Shown: positions 36,318 through 48,836 of the stretch, in pieces
Numbering within the stretch: the stretch's first letter is position 1
How the letters are laid out: each line of letters opens with the position of its first letter
Origin: Bromus sterilis
Taxonomy: Eukaryota > Streptophyta > Magnoliopsida > Poales > Poaceae
Length of the DNA: 64,000 nucleotides
Reading direction: 5' to 3'
NCBI GenBank assembly: GCA_950022295.1
Contig: OX465597.1
Location: 182,464,516 to 182,528,515 of the forward strand
Notes under the pieces: model-generated
What the model saw: the letters and a program-made list of their open reading frames with translations, nothing else
Database searches by the model: none
Told to the model about the DNA's origin: nothing
Program-made: the position numbers and the translations under genes

Positions 36318-38174
36318 GTGAGCTGATGCCCACGCCTTTGCCCGTAAATGCCCGTAGCGTTCTGTCGCCGATAGCAGTAGAAGCTCCGCCGCGCATGCTT
36401 GTCGCCGTCAAGGAATTCTTGCACGCCGTGCCGTGGCGTGTCTCGGATTTCATTGCGCGCGCTTCAGGGCTGCTCAGAGCACGCCTTTGCAGCCAAGGGA
36501 TAGCCTTTTCCGCGTAGAGGAGCGACGACGCCCGCGTCTGAACCGTGTTGCAGTCGAGGTGCATTGCCGCCGTGAAGTTCAGGAGAAGGTAGAATCCGCT
36601 CCGGTGAGGTCCCGGTCAGGGCAAGGGTACCCACGGCTTCGTGGATGTGCCCTCTCGATGCTGGAAGTGATTCCATGGCCGGAGACGCCGTGTGCACGAC
36701 GCACAGGTCGACCAAAGTTGGCGCCTTGCGCTCTATCACTCTGAAGTTTTTAACACCTCGCCATCGTGCTGTTCCCGTGAAGTTTCCGGCGAGGTTGTGA
36801 GGAGATGGTGGCCGTGGCGTGCACCTTCGTGTAGTGCTATGTGCCCTCTCACGTTCCCCCTTGGTGACTCGCGAAGAGGTGGCCGGAGTTCGACGCGAGT
36901 CTCACCGGAAGTTGTCGCCGCGTTGGGTTCAGAGTAAGATGTCGCCTTTCTTCAGACTTTGCGCAGGTTCAGTTCAGAAGGGAGGCTGCCGCCTGGGCCT
37001 GGGAGGAGAGAAGTGGCCTTGGGCCCAAGATCCAGTCGGACGCGGCCTTTTTCTTTTTATTTTTTGTTTTTTTTTCTGTCTCAGCCGAGCTGGGCCGAGG
37101 AGGAGAGAAGGAGAGATGGGCCCTGGCGCCCGAGGCAGCCCAATTGGGCCAGTGCCTTTTCTTTTTCTTTTTCCTTTGTTTATCTTTTCCAAATCTTTTC
37201 AAAATTCAAATTCAAATCTTAATTTGAATCTCAAATTCTCACTGCCCCAAACATGTGTTCCAATATATAATTTTGGGGTAGTTTTGCCCACTGATCATCG
37301 TGGTGACGTTCATTTTGCATTTCCCCCCTCTAAATTTGTAGTGGTGGAAATTATGAAAATAGGCCCCTCACATCTTTTGTTTTTGCCTAGTGCTTTTCAA
37401 ATTAAAATATGGCAATACCTGATATGACTTTGGGGTAGTTTTCCCCAAAGATCAGTGTGGTGATATTTGTTTTTCCATCTGAGGTTTTTCCAAATGCAAG
37501 GTGGTGCATTTTTGCACACAGACCCCTGAATTCCTTTGTATTTGCAATTGTGTTTTGCAAATTCAACTGGTGCCATATCTTATATGGTTTTGGGGTAGGA
37601 AAATCCAAGGATTTAGATGGTGATGTCCATTTGGTGTTTTGTGCAACTCAAATTAACATGGTGTGATTACTTAACCTTGTCAAAACCTTGCCTTCCTTTC
37701 TTTACGTTCTTTTCAACTTCAGTGCATGTTGAATCCTGTTCATTTGGTCATTCAAGTTCTGTTCCATGTCGTATTCAAATCTTTGCATTCTCAAACCAGC
37801 CCCTAGCATATTGTCATAGGCACTGTGGCTGGATCCTTTCTTCTGTTGTATCTTCCGGTGTCAATTCCACCGACACTTTTCTCCGTCTCCGGAATCGATA
37901 GTTATTTCATGATGTTTATTTATGTTAATTGTTGTTATTGCTTCATGCCATGCCATGTTGCCATGTTATTTACACCAAAATTAAGGCTATGAACAAAGCC
38001 ATAAAAATATAAGTAATTGCATATGAAGTTGTTGACGTGTCGTCAACACCTCCATTTAAATTTGACTAGCTAGGGTCACACCATGTCTATTAAATCTGAA
38101 CATCTCATCCATGCTTGAGCATTGTTGGTCTCGATGTTTACTTGCGTGCTTTCCTTGCCGGTACTTTATGTTAG

Positions 38175-38264
38175 CACCTGAGGCTGCCGAGGAGACTTAC
38201 GTGGAGATTTCCGACACCGAGCACGAGGACCCTGCTACGTCTGCTCCGTCGCCCGATTACCCAG
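38175..38264 (+). other. 90-nt exon-like segment in solo LTR G
   Basis: Acceptor TTTATGTTAG|CA, donor ACCCAG|GCAAGG (GC donor), phase 1 to phase 1. Encodes PEAAEETYVEISDTEHEDPA, clearly related to the 90-nt segment at 31659-31748 in LTR F. Confidence 0.5.
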
Positions 38265-39465
38265 GCAAGGGGAAGATTTATACCATTACTTGATACCTTT
38301 ATGCCTACCTGCATAGCTGTAGTCTAGAACGATTTTTTGATCCTATCCACCTTGCTTATGCCAAAAATCAAAACTAAACAGCCATGATCCCCACATCCCA
38401 GCAAAACATTGTATTGCTAAGTTACCGTTGCTCAACCATTGCTTAGTATGAGTAGGAAAACTTGCTGCTTTACCCTATACTATGGTTGGGATGTCATGTC
38501 ATTAAAGAATTTGGTTGATATTTTTTATTATGATGTTAACTTATACTTGACGAAGGATGGGAGATCGGGTTGTTCCCGCCAGGTGTTTTGTTCCATTCGA
38601 GTCACCTAGGTCCCGAGTTCCGGGTATTGTGTTTCTTGACGAGCATGCCTAATCGTGTGTGGGATTCTATGGGGTCCCCTTGTCTTACCTACCTAGCTTC
38701 ATACAATTCTAGTGGTGGCCCGAGCTGATTTACTATTTGCAAACGTGTGTGTGCTTGGTTGGTACCCCAGCAGTTTTCGAAACAACCCGGACCAACGGAG
38801 ACATAGTTCCTCTGGTTGGTCCACACTGGTGAGCTAGGGAAGTCACTTGTTATATAGGTGAGACTAAACCCGACCTTGGCCATACGGTAGAGACCGATTC
38901 GAGAGCGCGGCCGGCTTTTGAGTTGGATGTCGACTCACCGGGGGCCACCCGGAATTGTGCGTTGTTAGTTAGAGGGACTCTGACGTTCCGGAGTTTCAGG
39001 CGTTTACCCAGCCAAGTGAAAACCGGGCGTACATGCGAAGCCTATGATGGGCAGTTGGTACACCCCTACAGGGTTAAATCTTTTCGAAAAGCCGTGTCCG
39101 CGGTTACGGACGACTTGCGACCTACTCCTTGTTCATAGAATAACATCAAACTGGATCATATTTAAAACTTGCCTACCGTGTGAGTGCCTTGGCTGCTTTT
39201 GTTCGTCCAGGGGGACCGAGAGAAGATCAAGGTTGTGTTATGTTTGCCGTAAGTAGGTGGATAGAAGACTTATGAACGATGTCACGTGCATTTCTTAGAT
39301 ATTTCCTCTACTCTAATAGAACGATAACCACCATATATGCTAGTGCGTGTGCAACCTTTCCAAATACTTTGTCTTACCGTAGGAAGTTAGTTATCCTGTA
39401 ATGATATAATCTCACCCCTGGTTTCATTCTGTTCTTTTACTGTTTTGCCTGATTGGCCGTTGCAG

Positions 39466-39551
39466 TTGACTACTACCTCGACTCGAGCACTGGATGTTAC
39501 TTCGTGGAGGTGCCCCCGGAGGACGACGATCAGGATGACTTCGTTCAGTAG
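39466..39551 (+). other. Terminal exon-like segment in solo LTR G
   Basis: A long pyrimidine-rich stretch and CCGTTGCAG precede it. 86 nt, phase 1 start, reading DYYLDSSTGCYFVEVPPEDD and ending in an acidic tail and TAG (39549-39551). Confidence 0.5.
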
Positions 39552-40148
39552 CTCCTATAGTTGGGTTTCGACGATCCGTGGGTGGACTTGTTTGTGTGCA
39601 GCCCTCTCTAGGGCCATTTGGGTTTTGACCGTACTCGGTCGTGATTGTCTTCCGCTTGTTGCAGGATGTACTGTTGGGTCTATGGACCTCTGAGATGATG
39701 TAATAAAATACCAGCGGTGTTGTATGCCCTGGAATCTATATATTTATGTCTTAGCTTAAGGTCATTGTTCTTATATCTGTTGTCGAGAATCCGACAGCGA
39801 CACGAGTGCGAGTGTCGTGAGTCGGTGGCCTTTTATGCGCTACTAACTCGAGCGGGACGCGAAAGCGACTAACTTGAGTTAGCACCGCATCGGGGGCCTT
39901 ACAGACCTCGACTTATAAAGGCGCCATGTCACGGGATTCCGCGAGTCCGACTCCTACACCAAGTGGAGTCCTATTCTACTTTACAAATATGCTACGTGCT
40001 ATACAAGGTAAGTCGAATTCCTTCTATGGCTTCAATCTTCACGCTTGGCACGTCCGGCTCGTGGCCGGGTCTTCTCTTATTGGCTTTCCTTATTGAGTCG
40101 GATCATAAGTCTAATGCCAGGTTATGGGATTGGTCCATCCCCCTGACA

Positions 40149-40485
40149 TTAGCCTCCAAGATTGGTGCGATGCTTTAGTCTTGTCAGCAATCTTCTTGAC
40201 TCTATCGTAGTCGCCGACTCTTCAATTGGTCAAACCGGCTTTTATGTTTTGATGTTTATTAGGAGTCGGAGCCGACTATTTCTAGCTTCGTTTCATCTTT
40301 CATATTTTGAAAATTTCATTTGAATTTTAGTCAAAGATCCGTTATTGCATTTATGGTTTCTCTTCCCGAAACGCCACTGTTGAGGGCATTTATGCATGGT
40401 GAGAATCGAAGAGTCTTCATAAATGTCGCCTGCCATGGGTAATCTTCCCCTGCCTTTATGGCATTGATTGATCATCCCCTTGTGA
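40149..40485 (+). promoter_or_regulatory. Upstream region of the antisense B3 gene
   Basis: 337 bp between the Tat LTR and the TATA box of the B3 gene, with no coding frame. It contains repeated GTCGGAGTC-like and AAATTTCATTTGAATTTTAG sequences. It would be the promoter region of the plus-strand gene. Confidence 0.4.
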
Positions 40486-40497
40486 CTATATAAATAG
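40486..40497 (+). promoter_or_regulatory. TATA box of the antisense B3 gene
   Basis: CTATATAAATAG, within the inverted repeat GACTAT-ATAA-ATAGTC. It is 70 bp before the ATG at 40567, leaving a leader of about 40-50 nt that is CT-rich. Confidence 0.7.
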
Positions 40498-40604
40498 TCA
40501 TCTAGTAATCCAATCTTCTGAGTGCGGGCATGTTCTTCTTCCTCTCCTCCCTCAGCAACTTTCTCCATGCCTCCCAAGCTCAGCGTCCGTGTTGCTTTAG
40601 CCGC

Positions 40605-41044
40605 TGATGGCAAGAGAGAGTTAATACTCTTCAAGCCTCGTTGGTTACCCCAAGTGCAGGGTGAGATATAGTGCAGCGGCAAGTTTTCCCTTGGCAAAGA
40701 TACCAAGGTTTGTCTCCCGTAGGACTCCGAAGGATACAAGAAGGTGGTAAAGTGAACAATGGCGCCGAGGTTTCTAGCTTCACCTGGACCTGCACACAGA
40801 TACAAATAAATTTGCTCCCAATGAGTACATAGGAGTTGTCAATTCCTCCGGCCTTGCTATTTACAAAGGATCAACGCAAGAGATAAAAGTGGAACTGAAA
40901 GTAAAGACTGAAAGTAAATTGAGGGTGTAAACAATAATGTGAAGATGGACTGGGGTCCCGTGATTTTCACTAGTGATGTCTCTCTCCCAAAAGACGATAA
41001 AAGTGCTAGCTAGGTAAAAAAATCACAACTGGGCAATTGTCAGA
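40605..41044 (-). repeat. Remnant of the 3' LTR of Athila-type element 2
   Basis: Collinear with 49822-50270 of the 5' LTR up to GGGCAATTGTCAGA, where it is abruptly joined to a LARD-type LTR. The other 1.2 kb of the LTR are missing. Confidence 0.85.
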
Positions 41045-44000
41045 GGGACCAATCGTTTCAGATCTCTCGGAACTAAATCATAAAATGGTTGCCTCTAACG
41101 GGTAGCAACTGAGAGAGATGGTCGAGCATGCGACGCCTCGTAATGGGCAGTTGGTACACCCCTGCAGGGTTAAATCTTTTCGAGAAGCCGTGTCCACGGT
41201 TATGGACGACTTGAGACCTACGTCCTCTTCATAGACAACAACAACTGACATAATCTTAATATAACTTGATCAACGTGTGTGTGTGCCTTGACTGCTTCTT
41301 CTTCGTCGGGATGCGAAGAGGAGGACAAGGATAGGATAGGTGTTATGTGTGCGTAGTAGGTGGATAGCAGACTTGTTGGAGGCGATTCCTCATCGAATGC
41401 TTGGCTTCTTACCTTACTCTCTAGATCGTTAGCAACTTCATAAATGCTAGTGCGGTAGCAACCTCACCACTTACCCCATCCTTACCGTAAACTACTAGTT
41501 GTCCTAGAATGACGATTGATGAAGTCCTTGCTGGGTCAGATGACCACTACAGTTGGATGCTGAGTACCTCTGTGTAAGGCCCGATATGTGCTACTGTTCC
41601 AGATCTAGGTGTTTCCACCCAGATCCGGGGACGAAGCACATATCGGTCCCACCGCGACATATGACAAAGCCATATGCCCCGGATTTCCAACATGATATCA
41701 CAACATTACAGATACAAGGGTACAACATCTCATACAATTAGCATACAACTGCCTCAAATATAATACAACAGCGGAAGATACATGTCTGAGTACAGACTAC
41801 AATCAAATGCCTACTGGCAAAGAGAAAAGCATCGATCCCATAACCACACGGGTCCAGGCCGTCCGCCGGGATCCGTCTAACTAGTCGTCGTCGAGCCTCC
41901 ACGTGAAACGTCGATCACCATACCTGTTGTCGATCAGAACCCTGAAAATAGATTGGGGGTAGTATCATGAGTACAGAGGTACTCAGCATCCAACTGTAGT
42001 GGTCATCTGACCCAGCAAGGACTTCATCACTCGTCATTCTAGGACAACTAGTAGTTTACGGTAAAGAAGGGATAAGTGGTGAGGTTGCTGCCGCACTAGC
42101 ATTTATGAAGTGGCTAACGATCTAGAGAGTAAGATAAGAAGCCAAGCAATCGATGAGGAATCGCCTCCAACAAGTCTTGCTATCAACTACTACGCAAACA
42201 TAACACCTATCCTATCCTTGTCCTCCTCTTCGCATCCCGACGAAGAAGAAGCAGTCAAGGCACACACACACGTTGATCAAGTTGTATTAAGATTATCTCA
42301 GTTGTTGTTGTCTATGAACAAGGAGTAGGTCTCAAGTCGTCCATAACCGTGGACACGGCTTCTCGAAAAGATTTAACCCTGCAGGGGTGTACCAACTGCC
42401 CATTACGAGGCTCCGCACGCACGCCCATCACTCTCAGTTGCTACCCATCATAGGCAACCATTTTATGATTTAGTTCCAAGAGATCCGAAACGACAGGTCC
42501 CTCTAACTAACAACGCACAAATCCGGGTGGCCCCCGGTGAGTCGACATCCAACTCAAAAGCCGGCCGCGCTCTCGAATCGGCCTCTACCGTCTGGATGAG
42601 GTCGGATAGGTTGCCCAAACATAGGTGGACAACCCCCTAGCTCCCTGGGGTGGACCAACAAAGAAACCATGTCTCCGCTGGCCCGAGTTGTTTTAAAACA
42701 ATATCTTCCAGGAGCGACCCAACATACACACACACGGTTTTCAAACGGTAAATCAGCTTGGGCCACCACTAGAAATGTTTGAAGCTAGGTAGGTAAGAGA
42801 AGGGGACCCCATAAAATCCCACACGCGGTTAGGCACGCTCAGTCTTAAAACCAATACCCGGAACTCGGATCCTAGGTGACTCGAATGGAACAAAGCGTCG
42901 GGGCGGGATAGCCTAGACCTTCCATCCTTCGTCGAATTTAGTCAACATTATAATAATAATCATATCATCAACAATAATAATAATAATGATCATGTGATAT
43001 CCCAAACCAAGGAGTAACAGGGTAACATCGTAGCATCCTAAGCATGCATACTAAGCAGGGGCTGAGCAACGAGCAATAGTAACATAGCAGTACAAGGTTT
43101 GCTGGGAGGGGACATGGCCGTATCGGTTTGAAAGAGGCTGTAAACATGTGGTAGGATCAAACATCGCCTAACCTATTCTAGCATGCAAACCGCTGGTTGA
43201 AATAGAATGAATCATAAGTAATGCAAGTCCTTGCCTGTTGATAAGTCGGGTTCCGAAGGTGTAGTTGATCGCAAGCTCGCATCGTCTCCGAGGGGTACCC
43301 GCGGGAGCACACAAGAAGTAAACACTGGAAAACAATCAACGGTGCACCACTATTACTACGGAGCAATACAAGAGCAGGCATCAACAAGAAGTAACACGAG
43401 ACATCGCACCTACCGTCGAGAGCGGTTACTAACGATTTAAGTGGAGTACTCGTCACACACGACGATACCGCACATTTACGGTGGTTCAAGTTGCTTAGCT
43501 ACAGGTGACCAAACAACGGTTATTAACATGGCAACTCAAGCAAGCATGACATAGCACACAAACAGGTCAAGAGGTGAAGCACAAAATAAACTATCTATGC
43601 TAGTCAATTTAAGTGAGGCACAACCTAAACATGGCATAACACTAAGTGCCGCACGACAATTAAAAGATTTGGTACTGTTCTGGCCTAAACCATATTTTAG
43701 GTTGGTTAACAACAGCAAACAATAGCACAAACACAAAGAACACGAAAAACTAATCAAGTTACATATAAAGAACACCCCAAACGGAGTTACGGTTAAAAAG
43801 ATATAAGCAAAACAATTTATGCACACATGCTGTATAAACAGGGGTAAATCTATATGCAAAAGTGCAGCAACATGGCATAGCAAAACATGGGATGAAAGTA
43901 GACATCATGCTTAACAATATGCAATTGGAATCACTCAATTCCGATGAACGGTTGCGAAGAAATCGTCATCCGAAGTTGCAACAAAATAACAGTTTCAGCA

Positions 44001-46120
44001 ATAGCAGCACAATAACATCAGGATCACCACTTTGGAGCAAGATATAAACATGATGCAGCAAGAAAATATAGCATGTGAATGCATGAAACTGAAGTACAAA
44101 TATTGCTTAACGCAACGCAAAAGGAATCAATGCAATAGGCCTCATGGATTACTCACAATCATCATGCAAAGTTGCAACAAAATAATACCAACAGCACATA
44201 ACAGGAAATAAATGCAATTAACGACCTGATGCCCACTTTGAACAGCAAAAACTATATCTAAACAACCTCAAAACAATTAACTCACAAAAGACGGATTAAA
44301 GTACACGCAATTCTAAGCAGTTTTCGTTTTGGGGGCGACGCGATCCGAGCTACGGTTTGACGGGAATTTACAGCGCAAAATTGAATCAGCAAACAGTTTT
44401 ACAGGACTTGGAAGAAAAAATAAAAAGACAGAGGGAAAAAAAAAACGGGGCCTCACCCCTGTTGGGCTCGGCCCAAGTGGCCGCTGGGGCTGGCTGCGGT
44501 GGCCTGGACTGGGCCGTGGCCTGGCAGGCCGCGAGGCAGTGGGCCGGGGCGTGGCCCACCTGGGCGCAGCGAGCGGGCACGCTCGGGCAGCTCGCCCCGT
44601 CCCGACCGGATCGGCAGCCGGCGGCGGCGGCTGCAGGCGGCTCCCTCGCCGGAGTGCCATGGGAGGAGGCCAGACGGCGGATCCAGTGCAGGGGCGGCGG
44701 TCTTCGTCGCTGGAGAGGGCCGGGGCGCGAGGTGGCCGGAGGGAGCGGCGCCGGCGCGAGCGGCGACTCGCCCGACGAGCTCGGGCTCGCGTCCATGGTA
44801 CACGGCGGCCGGCGGTTTCCTGCGAAGGGGAGGGAGAGAGGTGAGAAGGGGCGAGCAGGGAGGAGAGGAAGGGAGGAGATGGGGTGGCCGCGGCGTCCCG
44901 GCTGGCCGGCGGCGCGCTCCGGCGGCCGGAGTGGAGGCGTGGCCATGGCTCCTCCACGGGAGCTCGGGGGCGGGCGAGGCGCGGCCCAGATCGGCCCGGA
45001 GCGGGCTGGCGGCGGGCCCTGCGGGGCTCGAGGCGGGGCTGTGCTGCGGGGATGGCTTGGGGAGCCACGTGGCTGCCCGAGAGCCACTGATCTGCAGATC
45101 CAAGGGCTGGAATTGCCCTGAATCTAGGGTTTCGGGGTGAGAGGGATTTGGGAGGCAGATCTGGGATTTTCTAGGGGTGTGGCTGCATATTTCCATGGGG
45201 GTAAACCCTAATTGGGTGTGGGGAAGTGTGGTGGTCTTTATATAGGCAGGTTGGCCGTCCAGATGACGCAAACGCCCTCGGTACCCCTCTCGCGTGTCCG
45301 GTGATCGCGTTCGTGACCGCCGAAGGTGCATACAGACTCCGATTCCGACGAAATCTCGAACCACGCGCTCAGCGCGTCGAGCCCGTCGATCGTACCTCAC
45401 TGCGGTGACATTCCGACAACATTTTCCGGCGCGCTATAAAAATAACCCGTTTAATTATTAAACGGGGTTTTTCGTTCCGTTGGCTGCGGCTGGTCTCGTG
45501 CAGTTTTCGCGACGGTGATCGGGTGAAACCCGGTGTCGCAAAGGTCGAGTGTCAGGGTGGCAAGGGTCGGTCTCCGTCCTTTACGAGATAAGAGGGGGAA
45601 AATAATCGCCGATCAATAAATCGGGGATGCAAACACCGCAAACAAATCAGACAATCAAACAATTCACAACGAAAACAAAATTTTTAATTTTTGTGAAATC
45701 TGGGCTGTTACACTCTGTACTCATGATACTACCCCCAAACTCTTTTCAGGGTTCTTGATCGACAACAGGTATGGTGATCGACGTTTCACGTGGAGACTCG
45801 ACGACGACTAGTTAGGCGGATCCCGGCGGAGGGCCTGGACCCGTGTGGTTATGGGATCGATGTTTTTTCTCTTTGCCAGTAGGCATTTGATTGTAGTCTG
45901 TACCCAGACATGTATCTTCCGCTGTTGTATTGTACTTGAGGCAGTTGTATGTCGATTGTATGAGATGTTTTATCCTTGTATCTGTAATGTTGTGATATCA
46001 TGTTGGAAATCCGGGGCATATGGCTATGTCATATGTCGCGGTGGGACCGATATGTGCTTCGTCCCCGGATCTGGATGGAAACATCTAGATCTGGAACAGT
46101 ACCGCATATCGGGCCTTACA
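41045..46120 (+). repeat. Truncated LARD-type LTR (E), plus strand, interrupted by solo LTR D
   Basis: Only the 3' part remains: 41045-41572 and 45713-46120, ending GGGCCTTACA at 46120. The 5' part and the U3 are missing at the junction with the Athila LTR. It contains the terminal exon-like segment at 45750-45811 (cuts: CTCTTTTCAG, phase 1, TAG). Confidence 0.82.
41573..45712 (-). mobile_element. LARD-type solo LTR (D), 4140 bp, with perfect TSD
   Basis: Plus-strand ends TGTAAGGCCC and GGGCTGTTACA, flanked by CTCTG at 41568-41572 and 45713-45717. It is inserted in opposite orientation into another copy of the same LTR type (E). TATA box at 45237-45245, hairpin at 45446-45466, GC-rich leader at 44450-45100, exon-like segments at 43235-43324 (90 nt, donor ACAG|GCAAGG) and 41881-41941. 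The latter has lost one base and is out of frame. Confidence 0.92.
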
Positions 46121-48836
46121 AGGTGCAAGAGCTCTCGCTGTCCGTGACTTGAATGTCTCCAGATGGTGTTTCCGTGCAAGCAGGGGACTGGGAAAAAGAG
46201 AGAAAAAGGTTGTTGAGAACAACTATCTACTAAAGTTTCATAGTTGGTCTCCTTTGTATTCTTATCTTGAATCGTCCCCAGACCACTAGCCAGGTACAAG
46301 TCAAACTGATCCACTCCCTTTCGATATTTTGAGCACTCATGCAATGGATGAGCGTGAGTAAGAAAGTTCACACCTAAAAGGCGAAACAGAAAGAGGTGGA
46401 GGAGGAAGACAAAAAGGTGTGAAAGGCTCACATCAATGAGGAAAATCATAGGCGAGAGAAGGACATATGATAGATATGATGTGAGGAGTAGGGATTGCCA
46501 TGCAACGGATGCACATGTGAGCTAAAAGCTCTCCAAGGAAACTAGTGGGGTGCATCTAACTTGCTTGCTCAAGAAGACCTAGAGCTCGTTTGAGGAGGCT
46601 CATCATTGGAATATACAAGCCTAGTTCTATAGTGTGAAGGTCCCCACATAGCTATATGCATGATGATGATCTCTATGGAGTACAAGGGATAGTGGATGAA
46701 GTACTAGTGTGGATCTCTCAAAAGGAATAGTAGTGTGCCCCCTTCTCTATTTTTATTTTTATTTTTCTCTTTTTTCTATTTTTTTCTATTTTTTTGGTGG
46801 CCTCAATGGCTCTTTCTATTTAACTATCATTTGTCCTCTTTGGGATCTTTTGATTTTGTCCTCTTTGGGATCTTTTCCTCACTTTAGGGGCAACACTCTA
46901 TATTTTACAAGAATATAGGAGATCTTTCACACTTTACAAAGGTACTCACATAAAGAAGATATAACTATCATGATGAAATGTATGCCTCTGCCAGGATAGC
47001 AGGATGTGCAATGATACTAGCGCGTCATGTAGCAATGATTTGGGCAAGGCCCAACTAGTATGCGGCTCATCGATCAAGCAAGTAGCATGTATGACATGAG
47101 GATCAAGTCATGAGAAGGTGGATGTTGCATGGCAATGTATCTCGGAAAGGCTATGGAAATGCCTTGTAGGTAGGTATGGTAGCTGTTTTGAGGAAAGATA
47201 TAAGGAGGCTTATGATGACAGAGCGTATCGTGCCAAGGGTTTGGATGCACCGGCGAAGTATGCACCAACTCTCAAGGTGAGAAAGGGCAATGCACGGTAC
47301 CGAAGAGGCTAGAAAAAGTATAGGTGGGTGGAAGTGTCAACTTTCGAATACTCACATTAGTCCAAAGAACTCATGCACTTATTATCGGTAACTCTTAATC
47401 TAATCAGGAGGTTCACAAAGAGACAAGTACCCCGAGGAGGAGTGTATGGGGGTTTGGTTATCCTTGCGCATCCTCGACTCATGGTACGTGAGTGTACTCT
47501 AATATTCGAACCCTCTAGAGGTTAGTGATCCATCTAGTAGCTAGAGTTCTCAACAAGGGTTTTTGGTTTTCGAAAATCACACGGATTGCCCAAAATACGA
47601 CATCTATAACTAATAGGCTCGAGCTCTTGACACCAAAAGTTCAAACATTACTCTAGTAAATACCTCAAAACTATTGCAAGTTACTACTACAAAGAGAATA
47701 GAAACTTCAACTACCTACTTCTAGTAAAGACACAAAACTCAGTGCAACAGGCAAACTCTCTATCAAGATAAAACATGCAACCTATAGAAAGTTCAACCTA
47801 AAACAAAAGAAAAGCTCTAGAAGAACTAAAGCACTACAACTAAGCAGAGCAGCAGCTAAGAAAAGAAATAGAACAACTCACATCTAGAAGAATAAGCATG
47901 CCAATCCTATGAGGAGTTCTAGTTCAAGCGGAGCGTGTAACTCTCCCACACAAAAGAGTAAGCTGGGGTCTAACTTGTTACTACAGAAAACAAAGCAAAA
48001 ACAAACCTAGAAAAGTAAAGAGCGAGACGCTCCAAGCATAGCACACAACGCATGAAGTGATAAAAATATAGTGCAACGAGGGACGAACTGATAATTGTTG
48101 ATGAAGAAGGGGATGCATGGGGGCATCCCCAAGCTTAGACGCTTGATTCTCCTTGAATATTTATTTGGGGTGCACATGGGAATCCCCAAGCTTGAGCGTT
48201 TAACACTCCAAGATATTCTTTCATCATCTTCCATCGCGCACTTGAAAACTCCCTTCATACATAACTCATTGTAGACTGATTAGAGAGGTTAGTGCCCTAT
48301 TAAAATAATTTTCCTCGACTGCAAATAAAGATTTCCAGGAAGAGCTACTGTTTCTCTTGCATGCCCAAAATATTTTGCAAAGAAAAAGCAAGCTTAAGGA
48401 TTGCAAAACTGCGAAAAGAAAAACCGGGGCAGAAGCTGAGAAAAACAGAACAACAAAGAGAAAAGATTTTTTTAGGGATACTTCTGCAACTCAAATCAAA
48501 AAACTTAGAATATACGAAAGTTTCGTAATTGTATAGAGCACGTTGTGTAAAAGAATTCAGCTCAAAAAGACGAACTGGGATTTTTCTCTGATTTTTCTAG
48601 TCACGAGGACAGAATTTGTTTTCTGGACAACATGTCACAACTTTCACTTCCCTTATCGTATGAGGCTATAAAAGGCACAAAGCTTGAAAAGTAAAGATAC
48701 AATGATGTTGCTACAGTAGTAACAATCATCAAGACCACTAAGAATAGAAGAAAAACAAAAATAAAAACGTAATTCGTTGCGGGCTGCCTCCCGAAAGCGC
48801 TTCTTTAGAGCCATTAGCTAGGCTTAAAGCAGAAGA
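46121..48836 (-). other. Non-coding interior of Athila-type element 2
   Basis: Collinear with 1-2300 of element 1 from about 46427. No conserved coding frame. It contains a T-rich run near 46750-46800 and an A-rich stretch. I see no regulatory signal that can be named. Confidence 0.65.

Larger units (their letters stand above)
35241..39903 (+). mobile_element. Solo LTR (G), 4663 bp, chromodomain-Gypsy type, with perfect TSD
   Basis: Plus strand from TGTAACAGCCC to GGGGGCCTTACA, flanked by GACCT at 35236-35240 and 39904-39908. No interior, so it is a product of LTR-LTR recombination. The layout is U3, a weak TATA (about 35970), GC-rich leader (36000-37180), AT-rich intron-like sequence with several 100-200 bp segments repeating a 'GGGGTAGTTTTCCCC'-like theme (37260-37620), then two exon-like segments. 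It is related to LTR F on the other strand. Confidence 0.9.
34946..40148 (-). repeat. Probable 3' LTR of the Tat-lineage element, split by solo LTR G
   Basis: Plus-strand ends TGTTCGAAG (34946) and CCCTGACA (40148), net length about 0.53 kb after removing 35241-39908. A minus-strand TATA box (CTTTATAAG, 39912-39920) and a motif around 35030-35045 (ATTTACCCAGGTTTCGG) common near transcript starts of such elements support an LTR. A short purine-rich GGAGGCTAA on the minus strand adjoins the right end. Limits are inferred without the second LTR. Confidence 0.5.
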
